Assembly: GCF_900580865.1 (NCBI RefSeq)
Contig: NZ_UTBZ01000134.1
Coordinates: 164,464 to 228,463 of the forward strand
Direction of reading: 5' to 3'
From: Pseudomonas viridiflava
Lineage (GTDB): Bacteria > Pseudomonadota > Gammaproteobacteria > Pseudomonadales > Pseudomonadaceae
DNA length: 64,000 bases
The translations under genes and the position numbers were made by a program. Below are positions 8,426-16,732 of this stretch, one piece after another. Within the stretch, counting starts at the first letter, position 1; each line of letters opens with the position of its first letter. The notes below the pieces were generated by a model, which did not search any database, was not told the origin of the DNA, and saw nothing but the letters and a program-made list of their open reading frames with translations.

Positions 8426-8637
8426 ATCGCATCAATCCGCGTAAATTGCTGCTGTCGAAATGGACAGCAGCCCACCCGCAGAACCGTGAAAAGCATTTTC
8501 TGGTGACCGAGTTGTTCCGTGATGAGGAAGGTACGGTGCTGGAAGTCGAGTTGCAGGCGGTGTTGACCAAGCGTGCCGAAAGATTCGATTGGCAGACGCT
8601 ACAAAACAACGCTGAATGGCTACAGGGCTGGAAATAA
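8422..8637 (+). CDS. TIGR02450 family Trp-rich small protein
   Basis: A 71-residue protein starting MNRINPRKLLLSKWT and ending NNAEWLQGWK, matching the small Trp-containing family TIGR02450 of unknown function. It contains the motifs LLSKWTA, HFLVTEL and RFDWQ. Its ATG overlaps the stop of the preceding oxidoreductase (ATGA), so the two are translationally coupled. No membrane segment or signal peptide. Confidence 0.8.
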   Translation: MNRINPRKLLLSKWTAAHPQNREKHFLVTELFRDEEGTVLEVELQAVLTKRAERFDWQTLQNNAEWLQGWK

Positions 8638-8648
8638 ACACCAGCCAT

Positions 8649-8739
8649 TGTGGGAGCGAGCCTGCTCGCGAATGCGGATTAACCTTCAACAGATGCATTG
8701 ACTGACGCACCGTATTCGCGAGCAGGCTCGCTCCCACAG
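8649..8739. repeat. REP pair, outward orientation
   Basis: TGTGGGAGCGAGCCTGCTCGCG and its inverted copy flank about 46 bases, between the Trp-rich gene and the light-operon promoter. A possible transcription-attenuating barrier between the two transcription units. Confidence 0.9.
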
Positions 8740-8766
8740 GGGATTAGCGCTTTAACCGAAAAAAGT

Positions 8767-8790
8767 TGTACAAATGATTTGACTTGTACA
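8767..8790 (+). promoter_or_regulatory. PplR/LitR operator box 1 (exact consensus)
   Basis: TGTACA (8767-8772), exactly 12 bases, TGTACA (8785-8790). This is an exact match to the direct repeat T(G/A)TACA-N12-TGTA(C/T)A reported for PplR1 of P. putida. It overlaps the -35 of the promoter at 8779-8806. Confidence 0.8.
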
Positions 8791-8806
8791 CCCTTGAATC
8801 TATGCT
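8779..8806 (+). promoter_or_regulatory. sigma-70 promoter of the light-responsive operon
   Basis: TTGACT (8779-8784), a 16-base spacer and TATGCT (8801-8806). The -35 lies between and against the TGTACA half-sites of box 1; box 2 lies just after the expected start site. Repressor binding to either box would block initiation. Confidence 0.7.
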
Positions 8807-8816
8807 AAGCCAATGT

Positions 8817-8840
8817 TGTACAGAGATTGATCTCTGTATA
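8817..8840 (+). promoter_or_regulatory. PplR/LitR operator box 2 (exact consensus)
   Basis: TGTACA (8817-8822), exactly 12 bases, TGTATA (8835-8840), again an exact match to the reported consensus including the C/T option. It lies 27 bases after the start of the -10 hexamer, in the early transcribed region, and encloses a small dyad (AGAGATTGATCTCT). Confidence 0.75.
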
Positions 8841-8860
8841 GGTTTAGATTCGAGGTGCCT

Positions 8861-9823
8861 ATGCTTGCCCTGCCCGCCGCCAAACCAAAAATCGCCATCA
8901 GCGCCTGCCTGCTGGGTGCCGAGGTGCGCTACAACGGTGGGCACAAGGAATCACGACTGTGCAGCCGCACCCTCACCGAGCATTTCGATTTTGTCCCCGT
9001 ATGCCCCGAAGTGGCCATCGGCCTGGGCATCCCGCGCGAACCCATCCGCCTCGTCGGCGACGCCGAGCATCCACAAGCGGTCGGCACGGTGAACCGGGCG
9101 ATCAACGTCACCCAGCCATTGGCCGAATACGGCGAGAAAATGGCCACCGAACTGGATGACATCTGCGGCTACATCTTCATGCAGCAATCGCCGTCCTGCG
9201 GCCTGGAACGGGTCAAGGTCTACCACGCCAACGGCGCCCCGGTGAACGGCGGCGGACGCGGGATCTACGCCCAAGCGTTCTGCGCGCGTCATCCGGATCT
9301 GCCGGTGGAAGAAGCCGGGCGCCTCAATGACCCGGTGCTGCGCGAGAACTTCATCACCCGCGTGTTCGCCTACAGCGAATGGCAACAAGTCCTCGCCAAT
9401 GGCCTGAGTCGTCGTGCCCTCACCGAATTCCATTCGCGCTACAAATACCTGCTGATGGCGCACAACCCGTTGCAATACAAAGCACTCGGCAAGTTGTTGG
9501 GCAACATGGCTCACACCGATCCCGCCGAAATCGGCCCGCGCTACTTCAGCGAACTGATGGCGGCATTGAAGAAATGCGCCACGCGCGGCACTCACAGCAA
9601 TGTTCTGCAGCACATCAGCGGCTACCTGAAACAGGCGATCAGCGCCGAAGACAAACAGGAAATGCAACACGTCATCGGCCAGTACCGCCAAGGCATTGTG
9701 CCGCTGGTGGTGCCGTTGACGCTGCTCAAGCATCACTTTCGCCTCCATCCGGATTCGTACATCGCGCAACAGGTTTACCTGCAACCGCACCCGGAAAACC
9801 TCAGCCTGCGAAACGCAATCTAA
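8861..9823 (+). CDS. DUF523-DUF1722 two-domain protein (YbgA-like C-terminus)
   Basis: A 320-residue protein. The N-terminal DUF523 domain (about residues 1-145) carries conserved cysteines in ISACLLG, VCPEVAIGLG and QSPSCGL that look like a metal or Fe-S site. The C-terminal DUF1722 domain (about 190-305) contains HSRYKYLLMAH and YKALG. Biochemical role unknown; in pseudomonads it sits with photolyase. I choose ATG at 8861 with GAGG five bases upstream, rather than the GTG at 8855 that lies within that site. First gene of the nine-gene overlapping operon; its stop shares one base with the next start. Confidence 0.85.
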   Translation: MLALPAAKPKIAISACLLGAEVRYNGGHKESRLCSRTLTEHFDFVPVCPEVAIGLGIPREPIRLVGDAEHPQAVGTVNRAINVTQPLAEYGEKMATELDDICGYIFMQQSPSCGLERVKVYHANGAPVNGGGRGIYAQAFCARHPDLPVEEAGRLNDPVLRENFITRVFAYSEWQQVLANGLSRRALTEFHSRYKYLLMAHNPLQYKALGKLLGNMAHTDPAEIGPRYFSELMAALKKCATRGTHSNVLQHISGYLKQAISAEDKQEMQHVIGQYRQGIVPLVVPLTLLKHHFRLHPDSYIAQQVYLQPHPENLSLRNAI

Positions 9824-10764
9824 TGAACGACAAAATGGATACCAGCGCCCAGGAAGACCTTGGCGCGGATTTTAAAAAGGCCCTCGACGAGGGCTGGCTG
9901 CCGATTCGCGAAGTCGCCCGGCAGACCGGCGTCAACGCGATCACCCTGCGCGCGTGGGAACGCCGCTACGGGCTGGTCGTGCCGCAACGCACCCCCAAAG
10001 GCCACCGGCTGTATTCGGCCGAACACGTGCAACAGATTCTGACCATCCTCACCTGGCTCAACCGTGGCGTTGCAGTCAGCCAAGTCAAGCCGCTGCTCGA
10101 CGCGCCACAGGCGTTCAGCGAATCGGTGGAAAACGACTGGCAGCGCTTGCGCCAAACCCTGCTTGCAGCCGTCACGCAGCTCAATGAACGCAGCCTCGAC
10201 GACAGCGTCAATCAGGCCATGGCGCTCTACCCGCCACGCACCTTGTGCGAGCAATTGCTGATGCCGCTGCTGGCGGAACTGGAGCAGCGTTGGCAGGGCC
10301 AGTTCGGCGCGCAGATGGAACGGGTGTTCTTTTATTCATGGTTACGCAGCAAATTCGGCACACGCATCTACCATAACAATCGTCAGTTGCATGGCGCCCC
10401 GCTGCTGTTGATCAACCATTCCGACCTGCCACTGGAACCTCATCTGTGGCTGTGCGCATGGCTGATCAGTAGCGCTGATTGTCCGGTGCAAGTGTTTGAC
10501 TGGCCGCTGCCGGCCGCCGAACTGGCGCTGGCGGTCGAACATCTGCAAGCCCGTGGCGTACTGCTGTATTCCAGCAAAGCCATGAACCTTGCGCAGTTGC
10601 CGAAACTATTGAACGGAGTCAGTTGCCCGAAAATGCTGGTCGGACCAACGGTATGCATCCACCACGCCGAGTTGTCCGTAAGAACTTCCGAGATGGCTGA
10701 TGTGTTCCTGGCTGAAGACGCGCTTCTGGCGCACCAGGTACTCGTTCAGCGTGGGCTGATTTAA
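9823..10764 (+). CDS. MerR-family regulator, LitR/CarH-like class II (PplR1-like)
   Basis: A 313-residue regulator. The N-terminal winged-helix MerR domain is at about residues 25-95 (IREVARQTGVNAITLRAWERRYGL). It is followed by a helical and Rossmann-like C-terminal part aligned with cobalamin-binding photoreceptors. The cobalamin signatures are degraded: ExHxLG reads EPHLWL (about residues 205-210) and the Trp-x9-Glu-His element reads WQGQFGAQMER. That fits class II LitR proteins, which work without B12 and depend on LOV proteins encoded elsewhere. It probably represses its own operon through the TGTACA boxes. Start and stop share single bases with neighbouring genes. Confidence 0.85.
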   Translation: MNDKMDTSAQEDLGADFKKALDEGWLPIREVARQTGVNAITLRAWERRYGLVVPQRTPKGHRLYSAEHVQQILTILTWLNRGVAVSQVKPLLDAPQAFSESVENDWQRLRQTLLAAVTQLNERSLDDSVNQAMALYPPRTLCEQLLMPLLAELEQRWQGQFGAQMERVFFYSWLRSKFGTRIYHNNRQLHGAPLLLINHSDLPLEPHLWLCAWLISSADCPVQVFDWPLPAAELALAVEHLQARGVLLYSSKAMNLAQLPKLLNGVSCPKMLVGPTVCIHHAELSVRTSEMADVFLAEDALLAHQVLVQRGLI

Positions 10765-12230
10765 TGGACGCAGTGAGTTCCGACATGCAATTGATCTGGC
10801 TGCGCAGCGACCTGCGCCAACATGACAACACTGCCCTTGCGGCCGCCGCAGCGCGGGGCCCGACGGTGGCCGTGTACCTGTTGAGCCCGCAGCAGTGGCT
10901 GGAACATGACGATGCGCCGTGCAAAGTCGATTTCTGGCTGCGCAACCTGGGTGAGTTGAGCGCAAGCCTTGGCCAACTGAATATCCCATTGCTGATTCGC
11001 AAGGCGCCCCATTGGGATCAAGCCCCGGCGGAACTGCTCAAACTCTGTCGGCAACTGAAGATCAAGGCAGTTCACGTCAATGAAGAGTATGGCGTCCATG
11101 AAAGCCGTCGCGATGCAGCGGTCGCCGAGGCGCTGAAAACCGAGGGCATCGATTTCCACAGCTATCTTGATCAACTGTTGTTCAAACCCGGCACGGTGCT
11201 GACCAAGACCGACAGTTACTTCAAGGTATTCAGCCAGTTCAGAAAGGTCTGCTACGAACGCCTGCACCGCTCGATGCCTGCCCTGGTCAGAGCCCCCGGC
11301 AAACAGGCAAAACTCGAGATCGACAGCGATCCTGTTCCCGGTTCCGTCAAAGGCTTCGCCACACCGAGCCAAACCCTGCGCGATCTATGGCCCGCCGGCG
11401 AAAAGGAAGCCCGGCGCCGTCTCGACACTTTCACCGACGCGCAGATCGACTACTACCAGAGCGAACGCGACTTCCCGGCCAAACCCGGCACAAGTCAGCT
11501 CTCGGCGTATCTCGCCGCCGGTGTGATCTCGCCACGCCAATGCCTGCACGCCGCGCTGCAAAGCAATCAGGGCGAATTCGAGAGCGGTAAGGTCGGTGCG
11601 GTCACCTGGATCAACGAGCTACTGTGGCGCGAGTTCTACAAACACATCCTGGTCGGCTATCCACGGGTCTCGCGGCACCGCGCGTTTCGCCCGGAAACCG
11701 AAGCGCTGGCCTGGCGTGATGCGCCGGACGATCTCGCCGCGTGGCAAGAGGCGCGCACCGGTCTGCCGATTATCGACGCGGCCATGCGCCAATTGCTCGA
11801 AACCGGCTGGATGCACAACCGCCTGCGCATGATCGTGGCGATGTTCCTGACCAAAAACCTGCTGATCGACTGGCGCGAAGGCGAACGCTTTTTCATGCGT
11901 CACCTGATTGATGGCGATCTGGCGGCGAACAACGGTGGCTGGCAGTGGAGTTCGTCGACGGGCACCGATTCGGCGCCGTACTTCCGCATCTTCAACCCGC
12001 TGAGCCAATCGGAAAAATTCGACAGCGAAGGCCTGTTCATCAAGCACTGGCTGCCGGAACTGGCCGACCTCAACAAAAAACAAGTGCATAACCCTGCCGA
12101 CGTCGGTGGTTTGTTCGGCGCGGCGGATTACCCGTCGCCGATCGTCAACCTCAGCACCTCGCGTCAGCGCGCGTTGGCGGCCTTCAAGAATTTGCCTTCG
12201 CGTGCGTCTTCAGGAGCTGATGATGAGTGA
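10764..12230 (+). CDS. phrB: deoxyribodipyrimidine photolyase (CPD class I)
   Basis: Repairs UV-induced pyrimidine dimers using light, FADH2 and an antenna cofactor. 488 residues with an N-terminal alpha/beta antenna domain (LIWLRSDLRQHDN) and a C-terminal helical FAD domain. Visible family motifs are TWINELLWREFYKH, TGLPIIDAAMRQL, WMHNRLRMI and the FAD-site stretch NNGGWQWSSSTGTD. Start at 10764 shares one base with the regulator stop; an alternative start seven codons later (MQLIWLRS) is possible. Co-induction with pplR fits light-dependent repair. Confidence 0.95.
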   Translation: MDAVSSDMQLIWLRSDLRQHDNTALAAAAARGPTVAVYLLSPQQWLEHDDAPCKVDFWLRNLGELSASLGQLNIPLLIRKAPHWDQAPAELLKLCRQLKIKAVHVNEEYGVHESRRDAAVAEALKTEGIDFHSYLDQLLFKPGTVLTKTDSYFKVFSQFRKVCYERLHRSMPALVRAPGKQAKLEIDSDPVPGSVKGFATPSQTLRDLWPAGEKEARRRLDTFTDAQIDYYQSERDFPAKPGTSQLSAYLAAGVISPRQCLHAALQSNQGEFESGKVGAVTWINELLWREFYKHILVGYPRVSRHRAFRPETEALAWRDAPDDLAAWQEARTGLPIIDAAMRQLLETGWMHNRLRMIVAMFLTKNLLIDWREGERFFMRHLIDGDLAANNGGWQWSSSTGTDSAPYFRIFNPLSQSEKFDSEGLFIKHWLPELADLNKKQVHNPADVGGLFGAADYPSPIVNLSTSRQRALAAFKNLPSRASSGADDE

Positions 12231-12645
12231 ATTCCTGCGCCGCTTCGCCCGGCAATTTTCAGCGTTGAACAAAGACAACCTGCAAAGTCTGGGCGAGCTG
12301 TACAGCGATGACATTCATTTCACCGACCCGCTGCACGAGGTGCAGGGTCTGGCGCAGTTGCGCGACTACTTCGGCGAGCTATACGCCAACGTCAGCGAAC
12401 TGCGTTTCGACTTTCACGGTTTCGACCAGATCGGCGACTGCGAAGGCTACCTGCGTTGGGTCATGAGTTATCGCCATCCGCGCCTCGCGGGTGGCCGCTT
12501 GATTCGCGTCAGCGGCTGCTCGCACCTGCTCTGGCGTGACAAGGTTTATCGCCACCGGGATTACTTCGATGCCGGGGCGCTGCTGTATGAACACTTGCCA
12601 GTATTGGGTCGGGTGATTGCCTGGCTGAAAAGGAGAATGGGATGA
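12223..12645 (+). CDS. NTF2-like (SnoaL-type) protein
   Basis: A 140-residue single-domain protein with the cone-fold signature of the NTF2/SnoaL superfamily: LYSDDIHFTDPLHEVQGLAQLRDYF at residues 24-48 and KVYRHRDYFDAGALLYE near the end. Family members are enzymes or small-ligand binders; none of the classical catalytic residues can be assigned. Of two adjacent ATGs I take 12223 (AGGAG six bases upstream); the other is 12220. It overlaps phrB by eight bases and the SDR by four. Confidence 0.8.
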   Translation: MSEFLRRFARQFSALNKDNLQSLGELYSDDIHFTDPLHEVQGLAQLRDYFGELYANVSELRFDFHGFDQIGDCEGYLRWVMSYRHPRLAGGRLIRVSGCSHLLWRDKVYRHRDYFDAGALLYEHLPVLGRVIAWLKRRMG

Positions 12646-13424
12646 GTCGTACACCTCCACGGCGTTATTGGTTGACCGGGGCCAGCAGTGGCATCGGCGC
12701 GGCGCTGGCTGAAGAGATCCTGAAAACCGGAGCGCACCTGGCGGTCAGTTCCCGTCAGGTCGCCCCGCTCAAGGTCTTGTCGCAACGCTATCCGGGGCAG
12801 GTTTTGGTGGTGCCGGGGGATCTGACCAACAGCCAGACAGTGCGCGAAATCGGTGAGCAGATCGCCGCAGACTGGGGTTCACTGGACTCGGTGATTCTCA
12901 ACGCCGGCACCTGCGAATATGTGGATGCCAAGCAGTTCGATTCCTCGATCATCGAGCATGTGGTGCGCACCAATCTGCTCGCCAGCAGTTACTGCATTGA
13001 GGCCGCCCTGCCGCTGCTGCGCAAAGGCACCGCGCCGCATCTGATCGGCGTGGCCAGTTCGGTCACCTACCTGCCGCTGCCACGGGCCGAAGCCTATGGC
13101 GCGTCGAAGGCCGGTTTGCGTTACCTGTTCGAATCGCTGCGCATCGATCTGGCCGACGAAGGCATTGAAGTCACCGTGGTCAGCCCGGGTTTTGTCGAAA
13201 CACCGCTGACCGCCAGAAATGATTTCCCGATGCCCTTGAGCTGGCCTGTGGATAAAGCCGCGCGGCACATCTTCGCCAAGCTCAAGGACCGGCCGTTGGA
13301 GATCGCCTTTCCGGCGCTGTTCATGGCCGCGCTGTGGCCGCTGTCGAAACTGCCGGCACGCGTGCAACTGGCGATCGGCAAGCGCATGGTGCGCAAGTCA
13401 CCTCCGCTGACGGATCCGACATGA
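12642..13424 (+). CDS. short-chain dehydrogenase/reductase
   Basis: A 260-residue classical SDR. The NAD(P) loop WLTGASSGIGAAL is at residues 8-20, NAG (LNAGTCEY) near 85, and the catalytic Ser and YxxxK (YGASK) near 135-155. A C-terminal hydrophobic stretch (PALFMAALWPLSKLP) suggests membrane association. An SDR of this type is regularly found with DUF1365 and cyclopropane-synthase genes, so a lipid substrate is likely, but this is inference from context. Overlaps both neighbours by four bases. Confidence 0.88.
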   Translation: MSRTPPRRYWLTGASSGIGAALAEEILKTGAHLAVSSRQVAPLKVLSQRYPGQVLVVPGDLTNSQTVREIGEQIAADWGSLDSVILNAGTCEYVDAKQFDSSIIEHVVRTNLLASSYCIEAALPLLRKGTAPHLIGVASSVTYLPLPRAEAYGASKAGLRYLFESLRIDLADEGIEVTVVSPGFVETPLTARNDFPMPLSWPVDKAARHIFAKLKDRPLEIAFPALFMAALWPLSKLPARVQLAIGKRMVRKSPPLTDPT

Positions 13425-14668
13425 AAATCGCCATCGTCGGCAGCGGGATCGCCGGGCTGACCTGCGCCTACCTGCTCAATCGCCGCCATGAAGTCACGGT
13501 GTTCGAGGCCGGCGACTGGGTCGGCGGCCACACGCACACCGTGCCGGTGACCGTCGATGGCCGCCAGTACGCCGTGGACACCGGTTTCATCGTCTTCAAC
13601 GACTGGACCTACCCGAACTTTATCCGCCTGCTCGGCCAGCTCGGCGTGGCGTTCAAACCGACGGAAATGAGTTTCTCGGTGACCGACCCGGACACTGGCC
13701 TCGAATACAACGGCAACAACCTCAACAGCCTCTTCGCCCAGCGCAGCAATCTGTTGTCGCCGGGGTTCTGGGGCATGTTGCGCGACATTCTGCGCTTCAA
13801 CAAAGAAGCCCAGCGCGACCTCCTCGAATTGCGCATCGCCGCCGACACCACCCTCGACGAATATCTCAAGGCTGGCGGTTACGGCGAGCGTTTCATCCTG
13901 CATTACATCGTGCCGATGGGCTCGGCAATCTGGTCGATGCCGATGGCGGAAATGCTCAATTTCCCGCTGCAGTTCTTCGTACGTTTTTTCAAGAATCATG
14001 GACTGTTGTCGGTCAGTGATCGTCCGCAGTGGCAAGTCATCGAAGGCGGCTCGAGCGCCTATATCGCGCCGCTGACGGCAGCGTTCAAGGAGCGGATTCG
14101 TCTCAACTGCCCGGTCACCCGGGTTGATCGCGATGTGCATGGCGTAGTTATCCACAGCCCGGCGGGCCTCGAACACTTCGACCAGGTGGTGTTCGCCTGT
14201 CACAGCGATCAAGCGTTGAAACTGCTGGCGGTCCCGAGCGAGGCCGAACGCGCGATCCTCGGCGCCCTGCCCTATGCCGACAACGAAGTGGTGTTGCACA
14301 CCGATACGCGTTTGCTGCCGACGCGAAAACTGGCCTGGGCGAGCTGGAACTATCGACTCAGCGGCGCCGGCCACACCCACGCCGCTGTCACCTATGACAT
14401 GAACATTCTGCAGGGTATTCAGAGCGACACCACGTTCTGCGTCAGCCTCAATCAGAGCGCCGGCATCAGCCCGGACAAAGTGCTTGCCCGCTATACCTAT
14501 GCCCATCCGCAATTCAGCCTCGCAGCGGTGGCGGCACAAAACCGCTGGGGCGAACTGGATGGCGCGCAGCACACGCATTATTGCGGCGCCTATTGGGCCA
14601 ACGGTTTTCATGAGGACGGTGTGGTCAGCGCCTTGCGCGTGGCCGCCGCATTCGGGGAAACCTTATGA
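13421..14668 (+). CDS. FAD-dependent oxidoreductase of the amine oxidase/desaturase type
   Basis: A 415-residue flavoprotein with N-terminal FAD loop KIAIVGSGIAGLTCAYLL (residues 2-19) and GGHTHTVPV as the second FAD motif. Next to DUF1365 and CFA-synthase genes, homologues are annotated as cyclopropane/unsaturated fatty acid desaturation proteins, and bacterial furan-fatty-acid synthesis uses enzymes of this kind. An assignment to a specific Ufa protein cannot be made from sequence alone. I use ATG 13421 in the ATGA overlap with the SDR; a longer frame from 13334 is only a shadow. Confidence 0.85.
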   Translation: MKIAIVGSGIAGLTCAYLLNRRHEVTVFEAGDWVGGHTHTVPVTVDGRQYAVDTGFIVFNDWTYPNFIRLLGQLGVAFKPTEMSFSVTDPDTGLEYNGNNLNSLFAQRSNLLSPGFWGMLRDILRFNKEAQRDLLELRIAADTTLDEYLKAGGYGERFILHYIVPMGSAIWSMPMAEMLNFPLQFFVRFFKNHGLLSVSDRPQWQVIEGGSSAYIAPLTAAFKERIRLNCPVTRVDRDVHGVVIHSPAGLEHFDQVVFACHSDQALKLLAVPSEAERAILGALPYADNEVVLHTDTRLLPTRKLAWASWNYRLSGAGHTHAAVTYDMNILQGIQSDTTFCVSLNQSAGISPDKVLARYTYAHPQFSLAAVAAQNRWGELDGAQHTHYCGAYWANGFHEDGVVSALRVAAAFGETL

Positions 14669-15480
14669 ACAGCGCCCTCTACAGCGGCTGGATCGGCCAT
14701 CGGCGCTTCTCGCCGCGCCGCCATGAATTCCGTTACCGGATCGGCTTGCTCTACCTCGATCTCAGCGAGCAGGACGCAGTGCTTGCACTGTCGCCGCTGG
14801 CCGGACGCAGCCGTTTTGCGCCGTTCTCATTTCGCGAGACTGACTACCTGAAGACCTTCACCGGCCGTGGCATACGCCTGATCGACGCCGTGCGTCAGCA
14901 GGTCGGCATCGCCATCGGCCATGAACCGCAAGGCGCGATCTGCCTGCTGACCCAGGCGCGCAGTTGGGGGCTGTCGTTCAACCCGGTGAGTTTCTTTTAC
15001 TGCCATGAGGCGGACGGGCAACTGGCAGCGATTGTCTGCGAGGTCACCAACACTCCGTGGCGCGAGCGCTATCACTACGTGCTGCCGGCGCGCACGCCCG
15101 TCGACCTGCGGGATTTTCACCAGCACTTCGCCGTGGCCAAGGCCTTTCACGTTTCGCCGTTCCTGCCGCGCGACCTCGAATACCGCATGAGCTTCAGCCC
15201 CGCTGCGCAAACCCTCGGCGTGCACATGGCCGACTGGCAAGGCGAGCACAAACTGTTCGACGCGACGCTCAATCTGCAACGCGAAAGCCTCGATCGCCAT
15301 AGCCTGCATCGTTACCTGCGGCGGTTTCCGTGGATGACCGCAAAAACCGCGTTGGCGATTTACTGGCAAGCGCTGCGACTGCTGCTCAAACGCGCACCGA
15401 TCTTTGCTCATCAGACTGCCGACGGCAGCTTTCAAACCGCCACTGTGCCTCCCAAGGAGCACCGCCATGAAATCCTCTAG
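14665..15480 (+). CDS. DUF1365 family protein
   Basis: A 271-residue protein beginning MNSALYSGWIGHRRFSPRRHEF, the DUF1365 hallmark, with the conserved FNPVSFFYC near residue 105 and VTNTPWRERYHY near 130. It is almost always encoded between an FAD oxidoreductase and a CFA-synthase-like methyltransferase. A role in modifying phospholipid acyl chains is therefore likely, but its chemistry is unknown. It overlaps the upstream gene by four bases and the downstream gene by 14. Confidence 0.88.
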   Translation: MNSALYSGWIGHRRFSPRRHEFRYRIGLLYLDLSEQDAVLALSPLAGRSRFAPFSFRETDYLKTFTGRGIRLIDAVRQQVGIAIGHEPQGAICLLTQARSWGLSFNPVSFFYCHEADGQLAAIVCEVTNTPWRERYHYVLPARTPVDLRDFHQHFAVAKAFHVSPFLPRDLEYRMSFSPAAQTLGVHMADWQGEHKLFDATLNLQRESLDRHSLHRYLRRFPWMTAKTALAIYWQALRLLLKRAPIFAHQTADGSFQTATVPPKEHRHEIL

Positions 15481-16732
15481 TCTGTCGGTCAGTCGGTTCA
15501 GCACCAACGGTGTGACCGGATCGCTGCTGCGTCGCGGCGTGTTGCGCCAATTGGCGCAGCTCAAAAACGGGCAACTGCTGGTGGTCGAGGATAGCGAACG
15601 GTTGATGTTCGGCACTCCGGGCAGTGCGTTGTTAGGGGAAATCCATGTGACGGATCCGGCCGTCTGGGGCATGGTCGCCGGCAATGGTTCGATTGGTGCC
15701 GGCGAGGCCTTTATCCACGGCTATTGGAGTTCGCCGGATCTGACCGCGGTGGTGCGCGTGTTCGTCAGCAACCTCGACGTTCTTGATGCCATGGAGCGTG
15801 GTCTGGCCCGTCTCAGCCGGCCGCTGGTGCAAGGTCTGCACTGGCTCAACCGCAACACGCGCAAGGGTTCGCAGAAGAACATCGCTGCGCACTACGATCT
15901 GGGCAACGACCTGTTCGAGCAGTTTCTCGACCCGACCATGATGTATTCGGCGGCGCAGTTCCTCACCCCCGAAGACAGCCTCGAACAGGCGCAACTGAAC
16001 AAACTCGAGCGGATCTGTCAGAAGCTCGCGCTGCAACCCGGCGACCATTTACTGGAGATTGGCACCGGTTGGGGCAGCATGGCGCTCTACGCCGCACAGA
16101 ACTACGGTTGCCGCGTCACCACCACGACACTGTCGAAAGAGCAGTACGCGTTTACCGCGCAACGTATCGAACAACTGGGCTTGCAGGATCAGGTCACGCT
16201 GCTGCTCAAGGACTACCGCGACCTGACCGGCGAGTACGACAAACTGGTGTCGATCGAAATGATCGAAGCGGTCGGTCACCGCTTCCTGCCGACCTACTTC
16301 AAACAATGCGCGCAGTTGCTCAAGAGCAACGGCCTGATGCTGATCCAGGCCATCACCATCCGCGAACAACGCTATGAACAGGCCAAGCGCGGTGTCGATT
16401 TCATCCAGCGCTACATCTTCCCCGGCGGCGCCCTGCCCTGCGTGCAGAAAATGCTCGAAGTGGTCGGCCGCGACACCGACATGAACCTGTTGCATATGGA
16501 AGATTTCGGCCTGCACTACGCCCGCACCCTGCGCCTGTGGCACGAGAACTTTCGCCGCGCCCACGGCCGCTTGAGCGAGTTGGGTTACGACGATTACTTC
16601 CTGCGGCTGTGGGAGTTTTACCTGTGCTACTGCGAGGGCGGTTTCCTCGAACGCACCATCGGCACCGCGCAATTGTTGCTGGCCAAACCGGCCGCGATGA
16701 CTGCGCCGCTGCTCGGACGCTTCGATGCTTGA
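15467..16732 (+). CDS. cyclopropane-fatty-acid-synthase family SAM methyltransferase (CfaB/UfaM-like)
   Basis: Transfers a methylene or methyl from SAM to an unsaturated phospholipid acyl chain at the membrane. 421 residues from ATG 15467, with an N-terminal lipid-binding region, the CFA motif NIAAHYDLGNDLFEQFLDPTMMYS near 140-165, the SAM-binding LLEIGTGWGSMA near 195, and VSIEMIEAVGHRF near 262. Because a DUF1365 protein and an FAD oxidoreductase precede it, the product may be a methylated or furan fatty acid rather than a plain cyclopropane one. A cfa/ufaM-type gene is reported among light-induced PplR targets in P. putida. Confidence 0.88.
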   Translation: MKSSSLSVSRFSTNGVTGSLLRRGVLRQLAQLKNGQLLVVEDSERLMFGTPGSALLGEIHVTDPAVWGMVAGNGSIGAGEAFIHGYWSSPDLTAVVRVFVSNLDVLDAMERGLARLSRPLVQGLHWLNRNTRKGSQKNIAAHYDLGNDLFEQFLDPTMMYSAAQFLTPEDSLEQAQLNKLERICQKLALQPGDHLLEIGTGWGSMALYAAQNYGCRVTTTTLSKEQYAFTAQRIEQLGLQDQVTLLLKDYRDLTGEYDKLVSIEMIEAVGHRFLPTYFKQCAQLLKSNGLMLIQAITIREQRYEQAKRGVDFIQRYIFPGGALPCVQKMLEVVGRDTDMNLLHMEDFGLHYARTLRLWHENFRRAHGRLSELGYDDYFLRLWEFYLCYCEGGFLERTIGTAQLLLAKPAAMTAPLLGRFDA

